Assembly: GCA_012961845.1 (NCBI GenBank)
Contig: DTYO01000165.1
Span: forward strand, 1 to 15,659
Length of the DNA: 15,659 bases
DNA from: Thermodesulfobacteriaceae bacterium
Lineage (GTDB): Bacteria; Desulfobacterota; Dissulfuribacteria; Dissulfuribacterales; UBA3076
Direction of reading: 5' to 3'
Every line of letters begins with the position of its first letter. Position 1 is the stretch's first letter. A program made the translations under genes and the position numbers. This document shows, one piece after another, positions 6,221 through 13,399 of this stretch. The notes under the pieces are model-generated. The model was given only the letters and a program-made list of their open reading frames with translations, was not told where the DNA came from and did not search any database.

Positions 6221-6946
6221 ATGGCTTCGCTCAGGAAAAATGTCAACCGCTTGGTGGGGCAGGTGATGCACAGATACGATCTGCTGGCCGAAGGAGACAG
6301 GATCATGGTGGCCCTTTCAGGCGGGGCCGACAGCATGTTGACCCTTTGGCTGCTAGAACAGTGGAAGCACAAGGCGCCCATTTCCTACCGTCTCATGGCA
6401 GTGCATCTGGACATGGGGTTTCCGGGCCATAATCCCGGCCCGATGACCAGGTATCTGGATGCCAGGGGAATTTCATATCACACTGAAGAGACTGATTACG
6501 GGATGATGGCCCACAGCAGTGCCAACACGGAGAAGAGCCCGTGTTTTCTCTGCGCCATGCTGAGGCGAAAGAGACTCTTCGAGCTTGCCGACAGGTTCGG
6601 CTGCAGGAAGATCGCCCTCGGCCACAATCTCGACGACATTATAGAGACCTTTTTTATGAATGTCTGCTACGGGGGGGAGATGAGCACAATGGTTCCCATG
6701 CAGGAGATGTTCGACGGGGCGCTGAATCTGATACGACCACTGGCCTTTGTGGAAAAGTCCAAGGTGCGCAGGCTGGTGAAACAGCTCGGTCTTCCCGTGG
6801 TGCCGAACCTGTGTCCTTCCGCATCCACTGGGACTCGAACGGAACTGAGGATGTTTCTGGACCGTCTCTACATGTCCAATCCCAATGTGAGGGGCAATAT
6901 CAGGCGTGCCCTTTCCCGCATAAGGCGGCAATATCTTCTGGGCTGA
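6221..6946 (+). CDS. ttcA: TtcA-like tRNA 2-thiocytidine synthase (PP-loop ATPase)
   Basis: A 241-residue protein of the TilS/TtcA PP-loop superfamily, which adenylates tRNA bases before sulfur transfer; TtcA makes 2-thiocytidine at tRNA position 32 using a [4Fe-4S] cluster. Visible motifs: the PP-loop SGGADS at 33-38, CFLCAMLRRKRLFELA with Cys108 and Cys111, GHNLDDIIETFFMN from 134, IRPLAFVEKSKV, and a third Cys at 198. The two-plus-one cysteine pattern is that of the TtcA cluster. The usual 'C.LCGSQ' around the third Cys is replaced by NLCPSAS, so the target position is not certain. No strong ribosome site is visible before the ATG. Its 3' end overlaps the convergent tsaC by 47 bases. Confidence 0.8.
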   Translation: MASLRKNVNRLVGQVMHRYDLLAEGDRIMVALSGGADSMLTLWLLEQWKHKAPISYRLMAVHLDMGFPGHNPGPMTRYLDARGISYHTEETDYGMMAHSSANTEKSPCFLCAMLRRKRLFELADRFGCRKIALGHNLDDIIETFFMNVCYGGEMSTMVPMQEMFDGALNLIRPLAFVEKSKVRRLVKQLGLPVVPNLCPSASTGTRTELRMFLDRLYMSNPNVRGNIRRALSRIRRQYLLG

Positions 6947-7520
6947 CTGCCCCCGGTCTGACTATGGACACGGGGTCGGTGCAGAGATCCACGATGGTGG
7001 AAGGCAGCCCCCCGGGGGTACTGCCTCCGTCCAGGATGAAATCTGGTGCGGGTGAATGGAGCTGAGCCGCGACCTTTTCTGCCGTATCCGGTGGGGGATG
7101 GCCCGACATATTGGCGCTGGTGGCCGTTATGGGGAATCCGGCCTCCCTCACCAGGAGCCCGGCCCAGGGATGCGAGGAGATCCGTATTCCTATTCTGCCT
7201 GTATTGCCGCACAGTTCTACCGGAAGACCCGGCCGTGCAGGGAAGAGCAGGGTTGCGGGGCCGGGCCAGAGGTGTTTCATGAGAGACACCGCCCCCGGAG
7301 GAATGCAGGCGACCAGGTCCTTAAGGTGTTCAGTGCTGGCCACCAGTACAATCAAGGGTTTGGCGGCCGGCCTGTGCTTGATCTCGAATATTTTTGCCAG
7401 GGCCTTTCGGTCCAGGGCCGAGGCCCCCAGTCCGTAAAATGTCTCGGTAGGATAGGCAACTACCCCTCCTGATATGATGACCGAGGCGGCCTGCCGGATG
7501 AGATCCAGGTCCGGTTCCAT
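6900..7520 (-). CDS. tsaC: L-threonylcarbamoyladenylate synthase (TsaC/Sua5/YrdC family)
   Basis: This cytoplasmic enzyme makes threonylcarbamoyl-AMP from threonine, bicarbonate and ATP, the first step of t6A37 formation on ANN-decoding tRNAs. The 206-residue product is one YrdC domain: GGVVAYPTETFYGLG (18-32), the KxR motif in EIKHRPAAKPL (Lys48, Arg50), HLWPGPATLL, GRIGIRIS, TATSANMSG (SAN at 135-137) and a closing STIVDL..DPVSIVRPGAV. There is no C-terminal Sua5 domain, so it is the short TsaC type. It starts eight bases after the purDE stop, so the two are probably cotranscribed. TsaC acts with TsaB, TsaD and TsaE, none of which is in this window. Confidence 0.93.
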   Translation of the reverse strand: MEPDLDLIRQAASVIISGGVVAYPTETFYGLGASALDRKALAKIFEIKHRPAAKPLIVLVASTEHLKDLVACIPPGAVSLMKHLWPGPATLLFPARPGLPVELCGNTGRIGIRISSHPWAGLLVREAGFPITATSANMSGHPPPDTAEKVAAQLHSPAPDFILDGGSTPGGLPSTIVDLCTDPVSIVRPGAVSPEDIAALCGKGHA

Positions 7521-7528
7521 GGACTTGA

Positions 7529-9343
7529 TCAGGTGTCGATCTCTATTTTTTCTATTGCCTCCGCCTGTTTTTTTCTGAAATTCTTGAGCCTGTCCGCGAG
7601 CTCAGGCCTGGATACGGCAAGGATTTCCACGGCCAGCATGGCCGCATTCTTTGCGCCGGCCCCGCCTATGGCCATGGTGGCCACAGGGATTCCTGGCGGC
7701 ATCTGAGCAGTGGAGAGCAGGGCATCCATGCCGTTCAGCGGTGAGCTTGCGATGGGAACTCCTATTACCGGAAGGGTGGTGTGGGCGGCCACAGCCCCTG
7801 CCAGATGGGCGGCCATGCCGGCCCCTGCGATAAATACCTTTATCCCGCGTTGTTCGGCTTCCCTGGTATATCGGGCTGCCAGCCTGGGAGACCTGTGGGC
7901 AGACGCGACTTTCATTTCGCAGGCTACGCCGAATTCGTCCAAGACCTTCCTGGCGCCTTCCATGACCTCTCTGTCGCTGAGGCTCCCCATGACTATGGCG
8001 ACTTCCGGACCGCCGCCTACTGCCTGGTTCTTATTCTGCCCTGACACGTATTTGAGGGCCTTTCCGCCGATATCCCGGCGGTAGTGCATCCCTTCCCATG
8101 AGATCTTTTCTACTGCTTCATAGGCCCTTTCGATGGCCTGTTCGATGTTGTCGCCAAGTGCGGTGACACTGAGTACCCTGCCTCCTGCAGTGACATACCG
8201 GTCGCCGGCGCTGGCAGTCCCGGCATGAAAGACCATGACATCGTCCATACCTGAGACCTTTTCCAGGCCGTGAATGACCTTTCCATTTTCGCAGGCTCCG
8301 GGATATCCCCCGGAGGCCAGGACCACGCATACGGCTGGCCTCGGATCCCATTCCAGTTCCACTTCGGCCAGCCTTCCTTCCACCGCGGCTTCAAAGACAT
8401 CCATTATGTCGGTGTGGAGACGCATGAGAATAGGCTGGGCCTCCGGGTCTCCGAACCGGCAGTTGTATTCTATTACCCTGGCCCTGCCGTTTTCGATGAT
8501 GATCCCCCCGTACAGTACACCCCGGTAGGGCGCCCCTGCCTCTTCCATGGCCCTGACAGTAGGCCGCATAATGGTGTCCATGATCTCCTGGAACAGAGTG
8601 GAAGTAACCACCGGCGCCGGGGAATAGGCCCCCATGCCGCCTGTGTTCGGCCCCTGGTCGTTGTCGAAGACCGGTTTGTGGTCCTGAGATGTGGCAAGGG
8701 GAAGAATAGTCTTCCCGTCTGTTATGGCCATGAAAGAGGCCTCTTCTCCGGTGAGAAACTCTTCCACGATCAGCCTGTCCCCTGCGTCGCCGAACGCCTT
8801 TTTCACCATGATGGTGTCCACGGCCTTCTTGGCCTCTTCCATGGTATGGGCCAAGATGACTCCTTTTCCTGCGGCAAGGCCGTCCGCCTTGAGGGCGACT
8901 GGGAGTCCGGTTTCGTCTTCTATATATCTGAGGGCGGATTCAGGATCGGTAAAGACCCTGAAGGCACCCGTGGGCACGCCTGCTCCGGTGAGCAGCTCCT
9001 TGGTGAATACTTTGCTTGACTCTATGCGGGCCGCCGCCCTGGTCGGACCGAATACGGTAAGCCCTCTTTCAAGGAAAAAGTCTACGATTCCCTCTGCCAG
9101 GGGGGCCTCAGGCCCGATAATGGTGAGGTCGATCTGTTCCCTGGACGCGAACTCGGCCAGTCCCTCGAGATTGCCCGCCTTTATCGGTATACACCGGGCG
9201 TGCAGGGCTATTCCCGCATTGCCGGGCGCACAGAAAACCCTGTTTATCCTCCTGCTCGACGCAAGTTTCCAGCACAGGGCATGTTCACGCCCGCCGGATC
9301 CTACTACAAGGACATTTTTTTTCTTCATGATATGGATCCCCAT
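7529..9343 (-). CDS. purD: fused PurD-PurE: GAR synthetase plus N5-CAIR mutase
   Basis: One open frame of 604 residues carries two purine-synthesis enzymes. Residues 1 to about 435 are phosphoribosylamine-glycine ligase (PurD): GSGGREHAL (15-23), GPEAPLAEG, the ATP-grasp loop KADGLAAGKGV (152-162), DHKPVFDNDQGPNTGGMG (from 221) and EYNCRFGDPE (292-301). A linker at about 435-446 leads to PurE (447-580): GSLSDREVM, SAHRSP (481-486), AGAGMAAHLAG and PVIGVP, the class I signature of N5-carboxyaminoimidazole ribonucleotide mutase. These steps are not consecutive (PurD is step 2, PurE follows AIR formation). Start choice is unclear: AGGAGGT at 9346-9352 is 3 bases from this ATG and 18 from the ATG at 9328 that fits family N-termini. 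Followed by tsaC. Confidence 0.93.
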   Translation of the reverse strand: MGIHIMKKKNVLVVGSGGREHALCWKLASSRRINRVFCAPGNAGIALHARCIPIKAGNLEGLAEFASREQIDLTIIGPEAPLAEGIVDFFLERGLTVFGPTRAAARIESSKVFTKELLTGAGVPTGAFRVFTDPESALRYIEDETGLPVALKADGLAAGKGVILAHTMEEAKKAVDTIMVKKAFGDAGDRLIVEEFLTGEEASFMAITDGKTILPLATSQDHKPVFDNDQGPNTGGMGAYSPAPVVTSTLFQEIMDTIMRPTVRAMEEAGAPYRGVLYGGIIIENGRARVIEYNCRFGDPEAQPILMRLHTDIMDVFEAAVEGRLAEVELEWDPRPAVCVVLASGGYPGACENGKVIHGLEKVSGMDDVMVFHAGTASAGDRYVTAGGRVLSVTALGDNIEQAIERAYEAVEKISWEGMHYRRDIGGKALKYVSGQNKNQAVGGGPEVAIVMGSLSDREVMEGARKVLDEFGVACEMKVASAHRSPRLAARYTREAEQRGIKVFIAGAGMAAHLAGAVAAHTTLPVIGVPIASSPLNGMDALLSTAQMPPGIPVATMAIGGAGAKNAAMLAVEILAVSRPELADRLKNFRKKQAEAIEKIEIDT

Positions 9344-9345
9344 TT

Positions 9346-9352
9346 ACCTCCT
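9346..9352 (-). promoter_or_regulatory. strong ribosome-binding site of purDE
   Basis: The minus-strand sequence AGGAGGT is a near-perfect anti-16S match. Its spacing is short for the ATG at 9343 and long for the ATG at 9328, so it favours the upstream start without settling the question. Confidence 0.6.
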
Positions 9353-9374
9353 GGTGTATTACGAAACATCTTCA

Positions 9375-9516
9375 GGGCATCTCAAAAAATTGTTCTCCTG
9401 CTCTAATGGCCGTGTTGCCCTCAAGAAAATAATTCTCGAAATATCAGCACAATGTCTGTGGCTTTTTTTATCGTGTGGTCTGCCCTCAAACAAAAAAACC
9501 TGGTTTTAAGAGATGA
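9375..9516 (+). repeat. dispersed repeat family A, copy A2
   Basis: About 140 bases beginning GGGCATCTCAAAAAATTG and ending GGTTTTAAGAGATGAC, so the termini are imperfect inverted repeats. The interior carries the family core (CTCGAAATATCA...TGTCTGTGG) also seen in A3 and A4. It fills the space between cysS and purDE. Possible target duplication TTCA on both sides. Confidence 0.8.
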
Positions 9517-9530
9517 CTTTCAGGCCGGTT

Positions 9531-11003
9531 TCAAATCTGGACGCTCCATTCGGTCCCGTCCGGTCCGTCCTTGAGAACGATTCCCTTTGCCAGGAGTTCA
9601 TCCCTTATGCAGTCGGCAGCAGCCCAGTCTCTGTTCTTCCTGGCCTCGGCCCTGCTGTCTATCAGCCGGGTCAGATCTGATTCGGTCATTCCCAGCCGGC
9701 TGAGGACCCTAAGATTTCTCTCTCTGATAAAGTCCCCTGGATCCCTCGTCAGGATTCCCAGTACTCCGGCCGTGCTGGTTATGGCCTCTACGCCGGAGAG
9801 CAGCGGTCCCCTCAGGAGCGCGGAAGGCTTCCGCGATGCCTCTGCGGCAAGCCGGTTCAGGGCGCGGACTGCCTCGAAAAGCCTGCCTACGGCCATGGCC
9901 GTATTGAAGTCGTCGTCCATTGCCTGTTCAAATTCTTCCCTTAGGGATTCCATGACCTCTGCCGCCTGCAGCGCTTCCCGGGAAAGGGGGCTCTGTTTTT
10001 TTACTGGCTTTTTTGCAGCGGAAAGGGCATCAGCAAGGGCGTTGTAACACCTGTCGAGTCCCGCTGCAGCTTCAGCCAGGGCTTCGGAGCTGTAGTCCAG
10101 AGGGCTGCGGTAGTGTTTTGACAGCAGAAACAGCCTGAGCGCCTCCGGGTGATATTCTTTCAGGATGTCCTGTATGGTGACGAAATTGTTCAGGGATTTG
10201 GACATTTTGTCGCCACGGATGGTGACGAAGCCGTTGTGCATCCAGTACCTGACGAAGGTTTTGCCGGTGGCGGCCTCAGACTGGGCACGCTCGTTTTCGT
10301 GGTGGGGGAATATCAGGTCGAGTCCGCCTCCGTGGATGTCCAGGGTCTCTCCTAAATATTTCATGCTCATGGCTGAGCATTCGATATGCCATCCCGGCCT
10401 TCCCGGCCCCCACGGGCTGTCCCACGCCGGTTCTCCCGGCTTGGCGGCCTTCCACAAGGCAAAGTCCAGGGGATCGGTCTTTTTTTCACCTATGGCGATC
10501 CTGGCCCCTGTCCTGAGCTCTTCTATGTTTCTTCTGGACAGAGCTCCATAGGATGGAAAGTTTCGGACCGAAAAATAGACATCTCCCTCCGCGGGATATG
10601 CATGCCCCCTTTCTATCAGGGTCTCGATGAGCGAAATGATCTCCGGAATATGACCTGTGGCTCTGGGCTCGATGTCTGCCCGGAGCACCCCCAGCGCCTC
10701 CATGTCCGAATGGAAGTTTGCTATTTCACGTTGAGACAGGGCCTCGGTGGATATGCCTTCCTCCGCTGCCCTGTTGATGATCTTGTCGTCGATGTCGGTG
10801 AAGTTTCTTATGAATTTGACCGAATAACCTGCCAGCCTGAGATATCTGACCACTACATCGAAAACTACTGCTGAACGGGCGTGTCCGATGTGGCACCTGT
10901 CATATGCCGTGATCCCGCACACGTACATGCGGACTTTTCCGGGAGTGACAGGATGGAAATCTTCCTTCTGTCTGGTGAGTGTACTGTAAATCCTGAGAGT
11001 CAT
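9531..11003 (-). CDS. cysS: cysteinyl-tRNA synthetase
   Basis: CysS charges tRNA-Cys with cysteine in the cytoplasm. The 490-residue protein has the family's typical length and order: IYSTLTRQKEDFHPV at the start, MYVCGITAYDRCHIGHAR (HIGH at 38-41), FIRNFTDIDDKII, WHIECSAMS, DIHGGGLDLIFPHHENE, the KMSKS loop at 266-270 and the C-terminal DALR helical domain. The catalytic-site zinc ligands are Cys29, Cys209, His234 and Glu238. The C-terminus includes 'ARKNRDWAAADCIRDEL..KGI.L.D...GT.W', standard for the family. A good promoter ends only eight bases before the start codon, and there is no ribosome site. It is separated from neighbours by repeat A2 on one side and the PUA-like gene on the other. 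Confidence 0.97.
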   Translation of the reverse strand: MTLRIYSTLTRQKEDFHPVTPGKVRMYVCGITAYDRCHIGHARSAVVFDVVVRYLRLAGYSVKFIRNFTDIDDKIINRAAEEGISTEALSQREIANFHSDMEALGVLRADIEPRATGHIPEIISLIETLIERGHAYPAEGDVYFSVRNFPSYGALSRRNIEELRTGARIAIGEKKTDPLDFALWKAAKPGEPAWDSPWGPGRPGWHIECSAMSMKYLGETLDIHGGGLDLIFPHHENERAQSEAATGKTFVRYWMHNGFVTIRGDKMSKSLNNFVTIQDILKEYHPEALRLFLLSKHYRSPLDYSSEALAEAAAGLDRCYNALADALSAAKKPVKKQSPLSREALQAAEVMESLREEFEQAMDDDFNTAMAVGRLFEAVRALNRLAAEASRKPSALLRGPLLSGVEAITSTAGVLGILTRDPGDFIRERNLRVLSRLGMTESDLTRLIDSRAEARKNRDWAAADCIRDELLAKGIVLKDGPDGTEWSVQI

Positions 11004-11011
11004 GACGGGTT

Positions 11012-11041
11012 ATGATAACTGCTTGTCTTGCGCCCAGTCAA
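11012..11041 (-). promoter_or_regulatory. sigma70-type promoter of cysS, nearly leaderless
   Basis: On the minus strand TTGACT (11036-11041) and TATCAT (11012-11017) are separated by 18 bases; each matches consensus at 5 of 6 positions. Only eight bases lie between the -10 box and the ATG. The predicted transcript start therefore falls at or within a base or two of the start codon. Confidence 0.6.
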
Positions 11042-11070
11042 CCGGGTATTTGTATTTAGTGCATGCCCCG

Positions 11071-11601
11071 TCATGCCATTTGCATTATGGCTTTCCTGAG
11101 ATTCTTGGGCAGCCTGCAGAGCAGCCTGTCCGGTGAGAGAAACAGACTGCATCCCCAGGTGTCACCGTCTGTCCTGAGTATCACATAACCGGGTGAAAAG
11201 TCTTTCTCCAGCTTGATTTCACCATCCCGGCACAGCCTGCTCAGGTCTGAAATGGAGAGATTCGCAATACATTTACCTGCCCAGGCGCCGAATCGCTGGA
11301 CTGCGAAGGTAGTGGGTTTCAGATAGCCTGCCACCTTTCTGATGAAGGGCAGGCCTGCATTCTGGATCCTCATGGTCTTCAGCAGCTCCAGTCCCGGATT
11401 CTCCCTGACGAGATACACCGTCCTGGATGAAGCCATGAGCAGGTACGGGTCGAACGTCCGGGCCGGGACGCCGAACCGTTCTTCCCAGTAGCCGATTATT
11501 TCTTCCCTTGTGTCAGACCTTAACAATCCTGGCCAGGAAGAATCCCACTGACCGGATCCTGTGAGGGTAAAATCTGCGGCAAAGTCTGCAACTGGTGTCA
11601 T
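11071..11601 (-). CDS. PUA-like RNA-binding protein, partner or split C-terminus of the adjacent methyltransferase
   Basis: A 176-residue protein in the longest reading. From about residue 31 it has a pre-PUA-like segment (REEIIGYWEERFGVPARTFDPYLLM..SRTVYLVRE), then a PUA-like domain: AGLPFIRKVAGYLKPTTFAVQRFG, LSISDLSRLCRDGEI, PGYVILRTDGDTWGCSLFLS and a closing 'LCRLPKNLRK'. Such modules often form the C-terminal RNA-binding part of NSUN/RsmF-type m5C methyltransferases. Here it follows exactly such a methyltransferase, in the +1 frame, overlapping it by 89 bases. Residues 1-27 come from the overlap and look unlike protein of this family, so the real start may be TTG at 11526 or coupling to the upstream gene. 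Recognition of the domain is by pattern and moderate. Confidence 0.65.
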   Translation of the reverse strand: MTPVADFAADFTLTGSGQWDSSWPGLLRSDTREEIIGYWEERFGVPARTFDPYLLMASSRTVYLVRENPGLELLKTMRIQNAGLPFIRKVAGYLKPTTFAVQRFGAWAGKCIANLSISDLSRLCRDGEIKLEKDFSPGYVILRTDGDTWGCSLFLSPDRLLCRLPKNLRKAIMQMA

Positions 11602-12418
11602 ATTCCTTTCCCATGAATTCTGTCAGGCCGGGGCTCCATTCCAGGGGCGGTGTCCAGGGCAGCAGCCTAGCACTGCGCTGCTGCAGAAGATGGTGTACCA
11701 CCGCCTCATTTTCAAGTGGATTGATGGTACAAGTGGAATATACCAGCATCCCGCCTGGTTTGACCAGGTCGAAAGCCTTTACCAGCAGCCCCTTCTGGAT
11801 GGCCGGCAGATCCGTCCGCCCCCGTTTCCTGTGGATGATCTCCCTGTGTGGTCCGATCCTGTAGCGTCCCTCTCCTGAACACGGGGCATCCACCAGGACC
11901 CTGTCGAAGGGTTGGCCGGCGGGCAGGATGGTCCTGGAGTTGAGGGTCACCACGGTATTGGTGATGCCCAGCCTTTTGATGTTGGCCGTAAGGGCGGTGA
12001 TCCGGCGGTATTTCCTGTCATTGGCTACTACTGTGCCGGTATCATCCATGAGCTGGGAGATGTGGGTGGCCTTGCCTCCGGGCGCGGCGCACATGTCCAG
12101 CACGAGTTCCCCGGGCTCCGGATCAAGGGCAAGCACGGGCAGAGCGGATGAAAGGGCCTGGGGATATATGTAGCCAAGGTGGTACGCCCGGAGGGAACCC
12201 AGGACTCTGCTGCTTGCGGCCTGGTAGAACCAGGATATTCCCGTGTCCGCGAGCCTGACTCCTTCTTCCTGCAGCAGGCCGAGAATTCTGGAAACAGGGG
12301 CCTTTATTGGATTGATTCTGATATATGGAGGGAGAAAATCCGTGAGACTCCCGAGGTATTCTTCCGGATCTGGGATGAAATCCAGGTAACTGGCCAGGGG
12401 GCTCGGTGCATCTTCCAT
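11513..12418 (-). CDS. RNA cytosine-C5 methyltransferase, NOL1/NOP2/Sun (RsmB/RsmF) family
   Basis: A 301-residue SAM-dependent enzyme that methylates C5 of cytosine in rRNA or tRNA. It has an N-terminal RNA-binding segment (PPYIRINPIKAP..RILGLLQEEGV), then YIYPQALSSALPVLALDPEPGELVLDMCAAPGGK (SAM motif CAAPGGK at 110-116), ND (motif II), DRVLVDAPCSGEG with the release Cys180, and YSTCTINPLENE with the nucleophile Cys230. It ends with 'RIRSVGFFLARIVKV', the normal last strand of the fold, so the catalytic domain is complete. The exact RNA position cannot be read from sequence. The start is supported by AGG seven bases upstream. Repeat A3 begins 12 bases before the ATG. It is probably translated together with the overlapping PUA-like gene. 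Confidence 0.9.
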   Translation of the reverse strand: MEDAPSPLASYLDFIPDPEEYLGSLTDFLPPYIRINPIKAPVSRILGLLQEEGVRLADTGISWFYQAASSRVLGSLRAYHLGYIYPQALSSALPVLALDPEPGELVLDMCAAPGGKATHISQLMDDTGTVVANDRKYRRITALTANIKRLGITNTVVTLNSRTILPAGQPFDRVLVDAPCSGEGRYRIGPHREIIHRKRGRTDLPAIQKGLLVKAFDLVKPGGMLVYSTCTINPLENEAVVHHLLQQRSARLLPWTPPLEWSPGLTEFMGKEYDTSCRLCRRFYPHRIRSVGFFLARIVKV

Positions 12419-12430
12419 GGATTTACCTGA

Positions 12431-12572
12431 GGGCGTCTCCGAAAATGGTTTTCTTGTTCCGCAACTGCGTTGCGTGCAATAAACAATCCTTGAAGTATCA
12501 TTGACATGTCTGCGGATGTTTTTTCTTGTCCGCCTTGTTCTGGAACAAAATTCCTGATTTTTCGAGGCACCC
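12431..12572 (+). repeat. dispersed repeat family A, copy A3
   Basis: 142 bases from GGGCGTCTCCGAAAAT to TTTTTCGAGGCACCC, imperfect inverted termini. The core TTGAAGTATCA..GACATGTCTGCGG matches A4 closely. An internal hairpin CGCAAC-TGC-GTTGCG is perfect. It lies between the TetR gene and the methyltransferase start, and would be the leader of the methyltransferase message. Confidence 0.8.
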
Positions 12573-12582
12573 TGTACTTGAT

Positions 12583-12626
12583 GTCAATCAGATTTTGTTT
12601 GATTTTTAAGCCGGATAATCCGGGTT
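12583..12626 (+). repeat. dispersed repeat family B, copy B3 (short)
   Basis: 44 bases ending AAGCCGGATAATCCGGGTT, aligning with B1, B2 and B4 and sharing their right boundary. It follows repeat A3 by ten bases, just downstream of the TetR gene. Confidence 0.6.
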
Positions 12627-12647
12627 GAATGGACAGATGAATGGTCG

Positions 12648-13238
12648 TCAACTGCCGTCGGTCACTATGCCGTTCAGATAGTAGTTGCTGATCTGGCTAG
12701 CCGCCTTGACCACACTGTATTTTTTCTTGGGGGAGAGTATCCAGAACCTGGACATTTCGTCAAGGGCGCCGAAAAACGCCCTCTTGAATATCCCCGGCGA
12801 TATGTCCTTTTTGAATATTCCCTGTTCCTGGCCCCTGTAGACGATGTCGGAGATAATATTAGTATATTCGGCAAATTTCTTGTTCCTGTATTCCTTCATG
12901 AACTTGCTGCTCTGGCGCAGCTCCACCTGAATAACCTCGGCCAGGTCCCGGTTTTTTTCAACCAGACTCAGATGCAGATAGGCAAACCTGGTAAGCTGGT
13001 CCCTTGGGTCTTCATGAGCAGCTATTTCCTGTTTGGCTCTGGCAATAATCTTGCCCATTTCTTCTTCAAAAATGGTGATCAGGATATCATATTTGTTGTT
13101 AAAGTAGAGATAGATGGTGCCGTCCGCTACTTTGGCCTCCTGTGCAATTTCAGATATTCTTGAATTGAAGAAGCCATTCTTGGCAAAGACACGGATTGCA
13201 GCATCAACTATTTTCTTATGTTTGTCGGCTACCTTCAT
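12648..13238 (-). CDS. TetR-family transcriptional regulator, FadR (YsiA)-like
   Basis: A 196-residue dimeric repressor by family. The N-terminal helix-turn-helix domain (about 8-55) reads KIVDAAIRVFAKNGF, then ISEIAQEAKVADGTIYLYF, then NKYDIL.IFEEEMGK. This resembles the Bacillus FadR/YsiA group, which represses fatty-acid degradation genes and is released by long-chain acyl-CoA. The C-terminal half (about 60-190) is all helical and would bind the ligand. A near match to the published FadR operator lies at its own promoter, supporting this subgroup and autoregulation. No fatty-acid genes are in the window, so its targets lie elsewhere. Its transcript would run into repeats B3 and A3. Ribosome site weak (TAAGAT). 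Confidence 0.88.
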   Translation of the reverse strand: MKVADKHKKIVDAAIRVFAKNGFFNSRISEIAQEAKVADGTIYLYFNNKYDILITIFEEEMGKIIARAKQEIAAHEDPRDQLTRFAYLHLSLVEKNRDLAEVIQVELRQSSKFMKEYRNKKFAEYTNIISDIVYRGQEQGIFKKDISPGIFKRAFFGALDEMSRFWILSPKKKYSVVKAASQISNYYLNGIVTDGS

Positions 13239-13281
13239 TTAATCTTAATATTTGTGGGATAACGATGTTGCAGATTATTAC

Positions 13282-13299
13282 TGAATGCATATTCACTCA
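13282..13299. promoter_or_regulatory. putative TetR/FadR-type operator
   Basis: TGAATGCATATTCACTCA is an imperfect palindrome (half-sites TGAATGCAT and TGAGTGAAT, 7 of 9 matching). It differs at only two specified positions from the Bacillus FadR consensus as I recall it, TGAATGANTANTCATTCA. It begins directly downstream of the putative -10 box of the TetR gene. Confidence 0.6.
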
Positions 13300-13328
13300 G
13301 CTATTCCATTTTAAGTGTTTTTTGTCAA
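13300..13328 (-). promoter_or_regulatory. putative promoter of the TetR gene
   Basis: On the minus strand TTGACA (13323-13328) and a weak -10 AATAGC (13300-13305) are 17 bases apart. The operator touches the -10 box, so binding would block initiation. The -35 is perfect and the -10 is poor. Confidence 0.45.
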
Positions 13329-13399
13329 GGCAAAAAGAGGGATTAGTGAAGCACCTCACATAGGGTTTAGGCAATATCAATCAGTAAAAACAGTATATT

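Noticed and set aside
12304..12651. Minus-strand 115-codon frame across the TetR-methyltransferase gap
   Set aside because: It translates repeats B3 and A3 and runs out of frame into the methyltransferase; similar frames arise at A4, as expected of repeat-derived open frames.
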